Positions 45,301-56,804 of a stretch of DNA of 64,000 nt are shown here, in pieces. The stretch is taken from the NCBI GenBank assembly GCA_030704615.1, contig CM060732.1:76739053-76803052 (forward strand), in the 5' to 3' direction. The first letter of the stretch is position 1, and the number at the start of each line of letters is the position of its first letter. The notes under the pieces were generated by a model that was not told the DNA's origin, searched no databases, and saw only the letters and a program-made list of their open reading frames with translations. The position numbers and the translations under genes were made by a program. This DNA comes from Takakia lepidozioides. Its lineage: Eukaryota > Streptophyta > Takakiopsida > Takakiales > Takakiaceae.

Positions 45301-48300
45301 GACTTAAATCATCTCTCGCAACATTTGTTGATCATGAGAAGACTACCCTCCTCTCTCAAATTGTTGCACTAGCGTCTCGATCATGCAAGCGAGCTCCCTC
45401 TAGATCCCTAGACTCGACTAAGAATGGAAAGGCTTCAAAAATCTCAACCGCACCAGCTTCTTGAAGACATCTCTACCATGTCTGGCCTCCTCAGCTCGCA
45501 CCCCTGATTTGCATAACGAACTCTAGATCGATCTACATGCACGCAAAACGAGAGCCCGTTCGAACGAGTTATATCCACCAGCTCCAAAGCCCGATTTGGA
45601 AAAAGAAATGATCTCCAACACCCCATTGTGTAGATACCCAGTACAAATAGTACTCATCTCCCTTCACACCCTCTTCTCAGTCTGGCGATGGAAGAAGGGT
45701 GAGGGGCCCAAGGAGGCTCCGCACCGAGCTTTGTCATGCAGCCACGCCCAAGTCGCTCTCTTGGCTTTTGCTTCGAGCGCTGCCTCCTTCCGTCGACATC
45801 CATCGACGACCGCCTTCGCTGCAGTAAGATTTTATTCTTTGTTTTGTTTTGTTTTTACTGTTCCGTGTTCAGTACACGATATTTTACTTGTGGACTAAAT
45901 AAATCAAAATTGCCAACGACGGTGTCAAACGACAGTGACGCTAGAGAAGGGGGCACCATCGTGATCCCTGTCCACGTCCAGCCGACGGAAAAAGACAACG
46001 AACCAGCTACTTCGTTGGCGCTCCTGCGCATGCAATGGAAAACAATTGTTATCCACACGACATATGTTCATACTCATCCTTCCAGACAATCACAAATTTA
46101 CTTGACCTCTCTACATGCAAAAACTATTCTCATTTTGGTGAAAGAAAGGTGTGGACTGTCAGTCTATCTTGATTTGAGGACTTAAAGAGTCTGTCAAGGA
46201 GGGGTTGTGATTGAAGCTGACATCATAATGTTTGCTTGCATTATGTTCTCAATTTGCTGATTACTGGCATTTTCAGTCTTGATTACAAAAAAGCGGCAAA
46301 TTTTATTTGAATTTGTATCATAAGCAATTTCTGGTTGCTCCCTGTGATACTTGGAACTTCAGTGGTTGTAGTTGTTGTATGGTAGGGCTGTTTTTGAGGC
46401 TATGGCTGCCCAGCTACCTGCTGGTATTTTTCACAGAAAAATCCAAGTACTTGGGGTATAATATAATCACATACAGGAGGTCCTTTGGATTCAGGGTTGC
46501 TCCTGGGATGAAAGCAGAACCTACGGCCACAATGCAAGGTCGAGCACATTGATCTGTTGACTATCCAAATTTCAATGTAAATTCGATTTCAAATTTCGGC
46601 CTTCAATCTCCCATTACCTTGAAGATTCTTCATAATAGTTTGTAATACATATGAAACATATTAGATACGACATGCTTCAACCATAGTCTTATCATCAACA
46701 GCTCAGATGCAATGAACGTTGGTGCCAACAAACAACAGAAAACAAAAACCAAAGAAGAAAAACCCCAAACAAATGTATACACACGTGATGCTCTGAAATT
46801 TGAAGGGTCCAGATGAAAAGGGACACTAGTACACCCATGTGGGCAGGAGAGGACGAAAGAGACAAAGGGGGACGACACACTGGAGATGACCGGCAGGTGG
46901 CGCAAGGGCCTGGCCACCCCTTTGGTGCCTCCAGCGTATTGAAAACCCTATTAACCTAGAATGAGAGGCCTAATAGATAAATAAATAGAATAAAGATCCC
47001 AAATGCTCCGAGGCGTTAATCGGGAAGGTCAGAAAGATGAAGGCGAATGGCCCAGCCAATGGGGAGGGCGGGCTGGGCTGCTGGAACATTCGAATGATGA
47101 GGGCAGGTATAGATCGTTGCGTACAAATAGCGGAAAGTTCTAGACGCTTCAAGAAAAAACGCCTCCGGATAATTCGAGAAGTACCTGCGATCTGGAAACT
47201 TCTTTAGGAGCTTTGTAGAATGACGAGGCGGCGAGCGAGCAAGAGTGGTGGCCAAGCGGGCATGGTGCTGGGAGCTGGTGGTGCGACAGTGACATGCTGT
47301 GACAAGAACGAGACCAGACGAGCCATAAGGTGCAAAAGAACGGTGGTGGGCCCAACAACCTATGCATAAGGAACAGGCTAGTGTCGCATCGAGCCGCATG
47401 TGTTGGAAATGGTAGATGTAGTGCAAATCTTTTTTGAATGTGGTACAACTAATTCCAAGGTCGTGGCAGAACTAGTCGGAATGAGCATCCATTTTAGATT
47501 TGTGTGTGTTTTCCCTTGTAACTTTCAAATGTTTATATTTGTAAATAAAGTTCCAGACCTTAAAGTATCCAATAAATAACCCACGATGATCACTTTAGTA
47601 TACATGGCAGGCTTTAGAACATACATCAAACCAATCCCTACATGCCACATGTCGTTCTGACAGTGGCCTGAGTATGCAATTGGAAGGTCTGCTTCCAATA
47701 CAAATATTCTTCGATTCTGACGAAACTGGACTTTTTCATTTCTCATTTATGTATTTTAAAAACATTTTTTAATTAATTAGTTATTTTTTCCTTTCCAAGT
47801 TGCAAAATTCTTGGTTATTACTTAGGGCCATTGACCAAGGAGACCCCTTCCGGATTTTGATGAAGTTGAATTTTCTATGTAGTTTTTGCACATTTTAATA
47901 TTTATAATGGTTCCAACTGCATTTACATTTCTGACAACATGGCCCACCTTCTCACATTGACACTAGTAATTTTTACGTATCTCTGTACATTTTTTAGAAA
48001 ATGCAGGGTCATGAAATTGGAGCATGCAGGAGGGGCCATGTAGAGTTGACATGTGGCGAGACATAATAGTTGGGCTCATTCTGGTGGTAACTTTTATAAA
48101 TTCTCCCCTTGTATCTAAAATTTGTTTCCACCAAGCCCACTATTGTAGTGCATTCCCCACCCTCGTGAGAGTGATTGAGTAAAACATCTCGACATCAATG
48201 GATCAATTTTTTTGGAATGGGCTCACCTGGAAATGCCAAGCTATGGAAGTCATTATTACCCCCCTCAAACACATACAAAGGACCCAAGAATAAAAAAATG

Positions 48301-48760
48301 TTGTTGGCTTGAAATTTTCACAATAAGGATCCTAAATCCTCCGATACCATACCACATTTCTTTGTGGGAGGCAAAAGCAAGAAAAATCAACCCGTCACTT
48401 AATAGCTTGGTCAAAGCTCAAATTTCATACTTTGGGAAATCTAACAGAAAAAAGCCCCTATTAAAACATTAAAATCTCTCCGCTCCTTTCCCAAAAGGAA
48501 AACCAAAGAAAAAACCTCTAGTCATGTGGTGAATATCTCCGCAATTTGTTGAGTTGCTGTACATGGTAACCCAGGTAATCTGGTAAGGTTCAATTTCTTG
48601 GATGTAACAAGGTAAGTAGGTATGTAGTATGTAGCCTCAATCAACTCGCCAGATGTCACTTTTTTGGGGGATGAAATTTGCCCAATGGCGGGCCCCTAAT
48701 GGTTAATTAAAATTAAAAAAGAAAAAAACAGAAGGGGAAAAAAGGCATTTTTCTTATACG
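42354..48760. other. Gene-poor, AT-rich intergenic region
   Basis: About 6.4 kb. Every ORF here is short and resembles no family I know. The stretch 47.7-48.7 kb is especially AT-rich. No LTR, RT fragment or RNA gene was recognised; decayed transposons are likely but unproven. Confidence 0.4.
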
Positions 48761-48764
48761 CTTG

Positions 48765-48960
48765 CATACGCGGGCGACGGTGGCCCGGTCGTTTAGCATT
48801 ATCGCAAATCCTCATCGGAGGCAGTGGGTCTGGGGTTCAAATCGCAATGAGTGACTTCAGCTGCCTTGGGACTTCGGACCCCCACTGGGATTATTTTTCC
48901 CTTTAAGGGTCCTAATTCATAGAGATTGTCCGTGTATTATTGTTACCGAATAGGGTAAGA
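48765..48960 (+). mobile_element. tRNA-like SINE candidate
   Basis: An A-box-like TGGCCCGGTCG at 48781-48791 and a B-box-like GGTTCAAATCG at 48834-48844 are spaced as in a tRNA-derived pol III promoter. The rest cannot fold as a full tRNA, and a non-tRNA tail follows. No poly-A tail or target duplication was identified. Confidence 0.4.
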
Positions 48961-49676
48961 TACGGGGGGCCTTTTACCATCTTCTTCGCAGGGCCCTGCA
49001 GATTTTTATGCTGCAAATCCCTCTTCTCTCTAGGCATCAAGTCTGTTGGAGTTCCTGATCTGTGCATACTCCCTGGGCTCTTTCCTATCCCTACTTTCTC
49101 TTCTTCTTCTTCGTCTTCTTCTTCTGGGTTTCACCTCTGGCACTAGCTCTAATCTGCCACCATTGGATTTGCTTTGGCTCACTCTCTAGTGGTTTCCTCT
49201 CTTCTTCATGCTCTCCATCTCTTTGTGTGTCCCTAGTGCCTGAGATTGTTAGGTGGTTTCGTTTTGTGGTTTTTGATTCTGTCTGCATCTTGTCCTCGGA
49301 AGCGTTCTTTCAATTCTCCCAGCCTCATCAGGCGTTTGGTGGAAGTAGCTTTGCAGTGTTACACCATTCGATTTCGGGTTTGAAGCAGGTTTTCTGTAAA
49401 TAGCCTTGCCCAGAAGTTAGGATCTGCAGGGGAAATTGCATCGGAGATGTTATAATTGTTAGCAGGAAGTGAAGGGTGGACAAAGATCATCATCATCATC
49501 AAGGGAGAGACACTTCTCGAGGAAGTCTGGTTTCAGCAGGCTTGGTGAAGGGGGCTAGGGTAAGACGCCTGGTGGGTTTCGAAGACGTGTACGACCAGTA
49601 TTATATTGGGGAGCATACGTTGCAAGACGGAGACGAAGTGGAGCAAGGCGGAGGAGGAGAGGCACATGTGCGATGG

Positions 49677-52600
49677 ATGATGAGCCTGCCAAGTGACACC
49701 TCCCCCTTGTCTACATCGCACGCCCTGGCTCAACGTCGCTACAGTCAGGTATGTCTTATGCCGTCTTTCTCATTTGTCAATTGGAATGGTCTTTTAAAGC
49801 TCTCTTGTTCTTATTTGGCTGTTGAAGAGGCGTTCTTCTCATCAGATCCGTTGCGAGATCTGACCACATAGTAGCTTCATCCTCTTTGTGGGGTTTGAGG
49901 GCACTTCCTTCTCCACTTTACTGCGCGAAACCCCACCCTGCCCGGTTCCCTGCCGCAGTTTGTCTCCCTCTTTTAGTGGTTTGTACTCTCTTATTTGTAT
50001 TTTCCCGTTTTCTTTGGTGTTTGTCCAAGCCCACAAGCCCATGGCAAGTAGGGTTGCATGGGAACACTGCCCGTGGACTCCTAGCTGCCAAAACACTAAC
50101 GAATGTGAAACTGTCGATGTGATCTGGACTTGATATGGCGTTTCCTTAACTCTTTTTTAGGCTCGTGTTTGCTCATTAGTCACCTATGTATCGGTTGTGC
50201 CCCTGCCTTTCGCATGACCATGACCTTACCTTATTCATCTTTTTCGCTTTTGATCAATTTACTTGCTCTCCTTGCTTTCATTATCTGCTGTGGTGTAACT
50301 CTGTTTGCTAACTGTTCAATAGCCCGGCTGCAAGCCAACCGGGTAGCTCAAGAGTGTAAGTTCTATTTGTATTGTGTTGCACAGTTCCTGCCTTAATGCG
50401 TTGATACACTTGTACACATAATACTATAGAATTCCTGTGTCATCTAAATCACCTTTTCGCATACGCACAGATCCTTCCCTTCATTTGAGCAGTTATCTCA
50501 TCTACTAGTTTATTGGGAATTTGGAACCGATGAGGAAATTGGAGTACCGGTGTCTTTGGTTGGGAGGATCCAGTCTGAATTGGCAGCTGTTCTCTTTGTT
50601 GGTAGGCTGTTGACTTTGCAGTCATTTTCAGGAGCGGATTATGATGTAACTATGCTGCTTCTCTGATCCTCCCCACTTATTTGTGCAGGCCCTGGAGCTA
50701 GAGAAGCAGCTACGGATCTTGCTTCAAGCAAAGGGGCCATTTGACTCAAACGTTCGTTCTCTGCGAAATAATATCCGGGAGAATTTTGAGGCTGTCATTC
50801 TTGACAATCATGAGTTTGCAGAATCCCATGATGTGGAACAGGCAATCTGGCGTCTGCATTACAAACAGATTGATGAGTTCCGGGCTAAAATCAAGAAGAA
50901 CAATGCTATGGCAGTGGCGGCTCCTAACATACCTGCTCCGGGCTCCAAAGTTGTTCCTCGGAAAGAGCCTATTCATAAAGTACTTGCCATCTTCAAGAGC
51001 TTTTTGGCAGAAGCCACTGGTTTTTACCATAACTTAATTCTGAAGCTGAGGGCAAAGCATGGTCTCCCTCAGGATTATTCAGCCTTTGAGGGCATTGAAA
51101 CCGGTGTGTCGGCTGATGATGAGGTGCGGGCAGCTGAAGTGAAGCGTTGCCAACTTTCCTGCCACCGCTGCTTGATTTTCTTGGGTGATCTAGCACGATA
51201 CAAAGAGCTTCATGGCGATGGCCAGGATGTACGGAGCTATGACTGGTCTGTCGCTGCTGGATACTACCTTCAGGCAGCTTCTCTGTGGCCATCCAGTGGC
51301 AATCCTCACAATCAGGTTAGTATCCTATCTTACTGCTATGTGAAATGACAAGGATGGAAACATGGAGGGGGTTCTAAAATGGGAGGAGAGAATGGGAAGT
51401 TGTGAGGCTGGGGAAAGTGGGCTTGGCATGGACGGTTGTCCCTGTTCATATATATGGATGACCACATACTGGGTTTGGGAGATGAAATGCATCAGAGGTA
51501 CAGATCTCTCTTAACTTTGCTCGCTTTATGTGTGAGGTATGCCTAAGTGTGCATTGGCGATGACTGCAGTTGGCTGTGTTGGCAACTTATGTTGGGGATG
51601 AGCTGCTCGCAGTGTACCGTTATTTCCGCAGTCTTGCTGTGGAAACTCCATTTTTAACTGCCAGAGACAATCTGATTCTTCTTTTCGAAAAGGTGGGTTG
51701 TCTTTGAACTTCTGTCTTGTTCATTATTAGCTGTGAAAAGTAGCTGATAAGTATTTGCCTTGCCAGCGTACTGTTATGACTTTTCATTAGTGACCTGATT
51801 TGTACTTCTTTTATTCTCGATTGTTTGTCCCAGAATCGCCAGCATTATTCTCAGCTTCATTCCGGCAGTGAGACAGTGAGTTCCAAGTCAGATGTACCAA
51901 CAGTTTCTGAGGATGGAAAAGCTGGAAAAGTTGGTGGGATGCTTTCTGTTGGGGATGGAGCCGTGCAGCTTGCCGTCAAAGAGCGGAAGCAAGAGACTGG
52001 CGATTTGACGGCAAACGGATCTAGTGCTGAGCTAAGAAAAAGTTTTCGTGTCTGCTTTGTGCGACTGAATGGAATTCTCTTCACAAGAACCAGGTACGTG
52101 ACTTGCATGAAACCTACTTGTATAGGTTGCAGAAAGCTTAGTCCAGTTTTTCTCGACTCTTCTCTGTGACACAGGAAGCATAAAAGGAAGGTTTCTACTT
52201 TGGGTGGTTGTCAGTCATGTGGCTAGGGACAAACACCTAACTCTTTGTGATTGACTTACCTGGCTAGCCTGGAGACATTTCCGGAAGTTTACTCAGCGAC
52301 AGTTGGTGAGCTGGAGCGGCTATTGGCCAGGGAGGATGCGAGTCTGGAGGCAGGCTTAGGTGCCGACCATCGCAGTGGGGTAGGAATGCATAGTGCTGGT
52401 GCATCTGGTGTGCTTCAGCTGGTGGCTATTCTCATTTTCACTATTCACAATGTCAACTGGGGACTGGAGACACATCATCCAACCTATGCAGAGATATTAC
52501 AGCGCTTGGCCCTCTTCCAGCATGCTTTCATAGCAGCATTTGAATGTGTGGGACGCCTCATGCGCCGGTGCACCGAAAGTAAAGATGCAACCAAATCCCC

Positions 52601-54836
52601 ACTCCTTCCTGCTGTGCTTGTGTTTCTGGAGTGGCTAGCCTGCCAACCCAAGATGGCTGTAGGGAGTGAGATCAATGAAAAGCAGGCAAGTGCAAGGTCC
52701 TTCTTCTGGAGGCAGTGCTTAAATCTTTTAAACACCTTTAGTGAGTGCTCAAAGGGGCAGGGTGATGTGAACGGAGGACTTGAGGGGCGGCTTACTCTTG
52801 GCTCCCTGGATGCTTTCAGTGAGGATGAAAGTGAGGGCGGTGTTGCTCTTTGGGAGGATTATCAACTCCGGGGCTTTGTCCCACTTGTTCCTGCCCAGAC
52901 TGCATTGGACTACTCTAAACGTCCTCCACGTGAAGGTATGGGGCACAAGAAGGAACGCCAATTGCGTGTGCAGAGGCTAGTAGCTGCTGGGAAGGCGGTT
53001 GCAACTTCTTTAGAAGGTACAGGAAGGGGTATCTGCTACGATGATGAATTGGAGAAGTTCGTCATGGCTGGAGAGGTACGTGAGAAGGAGAAGGAACAGG
53101 GTGTAGGCTTGGAAGTGGATGAGCTGAATGACCTCGCAGGGGAGGAAGAAGGTAATGAATCAGAGGATGCCAGCGATGCCTTGCTAAACACCAGTTCTAG
53201 TGATGGTGGTGGCTGGAACTTAGAACCTCCCCTGGAGATGCACCTGTCCCCGCCTGCACAGGGCCTCACCACCAGGGTTGCACAAGGAGAAGAAGAGGAT
53301 GAGGAAGTCATCGTATTCAGGCCGATGAGCAAGGACGGACAAGCTAACAATTCATCTCCAGCTGAGGAATCAGGTGTGGGAGACAGACGAGGGCCAGTGT
53401 CCTCAGTTAGTGCCTCCTCCGCTGTAGCCTCTGAGATTTTTGCACAACCAGCTCCTGTGGTGAAAAACAGCTATGGCAATCATTGGGTTCCTGAAGCTCC
53501 TAGGGGTGGAGCACCTGTTTCTTCTTCAAACATTCAGGGTCTCCATCATAGCGGTCAGCAACCCGCCTATAAGAGTGCCAGCTATCTCGTGGATTCTTTG
53601 TTGTCAGGACCCACAAGATCTGGTGTGATTGAGCTTGCAGTCCCTGCACCTTGGATTACTAGTTCTGTGAGTGGAAGCATTGCCGCAACAGCACCTTCAT
53701 TGGCTGGTGTGGCAGCTTCTCTATCAACTGTGGAGTCATCTGGCTTGAGTACCACTGTGAAAGGTGTCTCCACAGGGTCTTTTGGGCTTCCTTATTCGCC
53801 AATGACAAGCAATGCAGGGGATTGGTTGAATTGCATGCCTGGTGCTTCTGCACCTGCCTACAGCCCTGCAACTGCTTTTGGTGGCTGGGAACAGGTTAGT
53901 GTGTTTGCAAATGGCCCGGACAAAATGTCGACGGCTGCTGGAGTGATTGGACAGCCCAGGCAGACCACAGTGAGCACCTCTCCATGGAGCTCACAGCTGG
54001 AGGCCTTGGCCACAAATGGACTGTCCAGTGCACGTCTGGGCACCTTAACTTCTAATGGTGGGCTAATGGGGGAGACCAAGCCTTTGTCAACTCCTCTCCC
54101 TCACTCAAGTACATCTGAAATTTCTGCAATCCCAGCGCCAGTTAAGTATGCAAGCATGAGCAATGGAGTTGTGGCACCTGTTCCCAGCACTGTGTGGAGT
54201 TCCAAAAATAATCCAACTCCTAACAGGGTAGGGCCTCCAACCATGCGCCCGCCACCTGGTTTTGGACCACTTCCAGCCAAACCTGCGCTAAGTGCTGCAA
54301 TGGGCACTCCTCAAGGGATCACTCGGCCACCTGCACCAAATCGTGCCAGCCAGCTCCCTAGTGAGGCAGATGAACATCAAGCCGATGACTATGGTTGGTT
54401 AGATGGTTACAAAAGTGCAAAGCCCACTGTAACCCAGGCAGGATACCAGGGGCAGGGAGGTTCGTCACTATACAGCTCCAGCTATGGGAATGGGATGTGG
54501 TCCCTGGGCAGTAACAATCTGGCAAGTTCGGGCTCTGATGCCACTTCCTTTCCTTTCCCTGGGATGGGTGGCTCGCATCACTGTACGACCACCAGCAGCC
54601 CCCTGCCACCTCCACCTCCACCTCCACAGCTACAGCCATCTTATAGTGAAGTTCAACAGAAGTATGACATTCAGTGGCAGAGGCAGCTCTATGAAGCCCA
54701 GGCCCAGGCCCAGGCCCAACTCCATCACCGGCAGCAACAACACTTACTCATCTCACAACGCCAGCAACAGCAGCAACAGCAGCAGCCACAACAGTGGTCT
54801 GGGCAGTTCCGCTCTCAGGACCCGTTTGTGTCATAA
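49677..54836 (+). CDS. SMG7: SMG7 nonsense-mediated decay factor, complete, 5 coding exons
   Basis: Adaptor that binds phosphorylated UPF1 through a 14-3-3-like domain and sends transcripts with premature stops to decay; in plants it is also needed for exit from meiosis. Exons: 49677-49748, 50689-51315, 51570-51692, 51834-52093, 52268-54836; every phase fits; about 1216 aa against ~1060 in Arabidopsis. The start MMSLPSDTS aligns with the MMTAQ start of Arabidopsis. TPR/14-3-3 region: IRENFEAVILDNHEFAE, FLAEATGFYHNLILKLRAKH, CHRCLIFLGDLARYKELHGD and AAGYYLQAASLWPSSGNPHN. EST1 region: FVRLNGILFTRT and YAEILQRLALFQHAF. The C-terminal third is Ser/Gly/Pro-rich and ends in Gln-rich repeats (54700-54800). 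The leader (48.96-49.68 kb) is CT-rich. Confidence 0.95.
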
Positions 54837-54855
54837 AAATTCTATGTCTAATCTG

Positions 54856-55079
54856 GTAATTTTCTGATGCTTTGTGGAGAAAATGTGATGGCATTTGTGT
54901 TTGTCAACTTCGCATGTAGTGACTAGATGAAGAGAGAGTTGTCTGGGAGGCATTGGGATGTTGTATTAATTTGTGTTTCAGATTAAGCAGTGTCAACTTG
55001 TAAGGCAAAGTAAGTTGTCTTTGCTGGTTGTTATCTGCAAAGCAAGTAACTAACTTTCTTCTTACTATCATGGCAACAG
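54856..55079 (+). promoter_or_regulatory. Two candidate 3'-UTR introns of SMG7
   Basis: Candidate intron 1: 54856-54981 (GTAATT to TTGTGTTTCAG, 126 nt). Candidate intron 2: 55010-55079 (GTAAGT to GGCAACAG, 70 nt, with a TAACTAAC branch-like site and pyrimidine tract). The second junction lies well over 50 nt after the stop codon. In angiosperms, introns in the SMG7 3' UTR make its mRNA an NMD target and give feedback control. Splicing here is inferred from sites alone. Confidence 0.5.
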
Positions 55080-56580
55080 GTACCCTGTGAACTAATATAT
55101 ATACTCACTAGTCTTTTCATGGCTGATGTGGCAGGTTGACTTGTCTGTCGGCACATACACATTCATCTCACCTCACTAGTATGAGAGTCCTAGGAAGTGC
55201 AGTCACCTTTCCTGGTGGGCTACAATGAGGAGTATGATGTTGGAGCTGCAGGTACCCACACCTGAGTCGCGTGTGTGGTAAACAAGGCAACTTGGTCTTG
55301 GAATGATGCCCACTTGCAAATGACACCATCTAAGTGACAGTGCTCCATGTTAGATGTTTACCCAAAGCAGAATGAAAAACTGTAATCTTTCTGAGCTTTC
55401 TCTGCACTTGGAGATATATGCCCGCAGCATCCTGGTCGCTCAAGTTGTTGTACTGCAGTTCAAGTTTGTACTTCATAATCGAAAAACATCAGGCAGCAGA
55501 TGCAAGAGGGAAGGTTCTGTGATCTGTTGGTTGAAGCTAGTGGGGCTCTACACTTCCATCTGCTGCCGCACAACAATGACCCATCATCCAAGGAGCATGG
55601 AAGTCAACACACAAGAAGGTGTCTAAGGGTGGATGGACTAAGGATGCACAGATGCAGGTATCTTGTCTGGAGATGGAGTAGAAGGCATCAGTGTTTCATA
55701 CCTGGCATTATATCTGGTCAAGCATGTTCAGATGTAGACTCAAGGATCAGTTACTGTGGTGGCTAGTACCTCGCGGAAGATGCTGTTAATGCCAGGCATG
55801 GCATGGGCATGTGGGATTAGGCTGAGGATCGATGCAGCAGGGGAATACTAGCTGTGTATGTTCAATTGGCGGGCTTGTTTCCCCTGTTCCTGTTCCCTGC
55901 GCTGGATCTCCTAGTTGTACTACGTGGTCTTCAAAGAGCAGACGAAAGTGTTCTGCATATACTTCTTCTTACATGCAGTTGTCCTATTTTGTGCTTCTTG
56001 ACTTCCAATCTGTGGCACAGTGTAGTGTTTGTGATAGCTGTGCCTCAAGTTTGGTTAGCATGAAGCAAGCTACATATTTTGTGCACTTTTGGGTTTTCAG
56101 TTAGCATTGCTATCTCTGGAGGGCCATCTTATCATATTTAGCAGGGACCTTTTATTGTTTTCTTGAGCGGTGACTATATATTATCATCTTATATAGCAGT
56201 GGCATTCCATGTGCTTCCTCATATAATGAATTGCTATGCTTATAAATTGGCACTTGTCAATGGGGTCAGTAACTGTTCCGAACAGATATTAGTGATTCTT
56301 TCTTGTGCTCTTTTGTCTCTGGAGTTTAGTTCCACAATACAGTACACAATAGTGACATTACAGAAGTGACAACATACTTCATTCCCCGGATGGATGTCTG
56401 ACTATAGAAACGTGCACATGGGCTCTTGGCTAAGATACGATTCCAGAGTACATTGTGGCTTGCTACTTGTTCTCCTACCTATGTTTACGCCAGATTGTCA
56501 TGCCCGCCACGCCGGTAAGCATTTGTCTGATCAATGTATATGGCTATTTAGTATGCCTCTCATTTTTGAATAATTGGGAG
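55080..56580. other. Downstream of SMG7, no gene seen
   Basis: About 1.5 kb, presumably the end of the SMG7 3' UTR and spacer. Small ORFs only. An 18-base match to the PnsB2-like exon lies at 56493-56510. Confidence 0.4.
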
Positions 56581-56621
56581 TTTATGTAGCGTGTGTGGGA
56601 CAGGACGCGGGGTCGCCCTCC

Positions 56622-56756
56622 CCCACCCCGCCCACCCCCACCTGCCAGCCGCGCACCGACAGCCACCCGCGGCCCTGCCCGCACGCGGCCCACCCCGCCC
56701 ACCCCCACCTGCCAGCCGCGCACCGACAGCCACCCGCGGCCCTGCCCGCACGCCGC
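56622..56756. repeat. 67-bp GC-rich tandem duplication
   Basis: Two near-identical 67-bp units beginning CCACCCCGCCCACCCCCACC and ending CCGCACGC. The flanks 56590-56830 are also extremely C-rich. The minus strand has four or more G runs in close order, a G-quadruplex pattern. ORFs across it on both strands are compositional artefacts. Confidence 0.85.
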
Positions 56757-56804
56757 CCAGCCCGCCCCCGGTGCGCGGCCCCCGCCGGCCCGCCCTCGCC
56801 GCTG

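Noticed and set aside
47016-47448. Minus ORFs at 47.0-47.4 kb (99 and 136 codons)
   Set aside because: Two frames are open together, rich in His/Ser/Pro, with no domain and no splice context; treated as chance.
52484-54639. Minus-strand ORFs across the last SMG7 exon
   Set aside because: Antisense shadows; codon pattern and homology support only the plus-strand SMG7 frame.
1095-56510. 18-base identity GATTGTCATGCCCGCCAC at 1095-1112 (PnsB2-like exon) and 56493-56510
   Set aside because: Striking, but it does not extend on either side. With 64 kb compared on both strands a match this long is unlikely yet possible by chance, and no second exon fragment surrounds the later copy.
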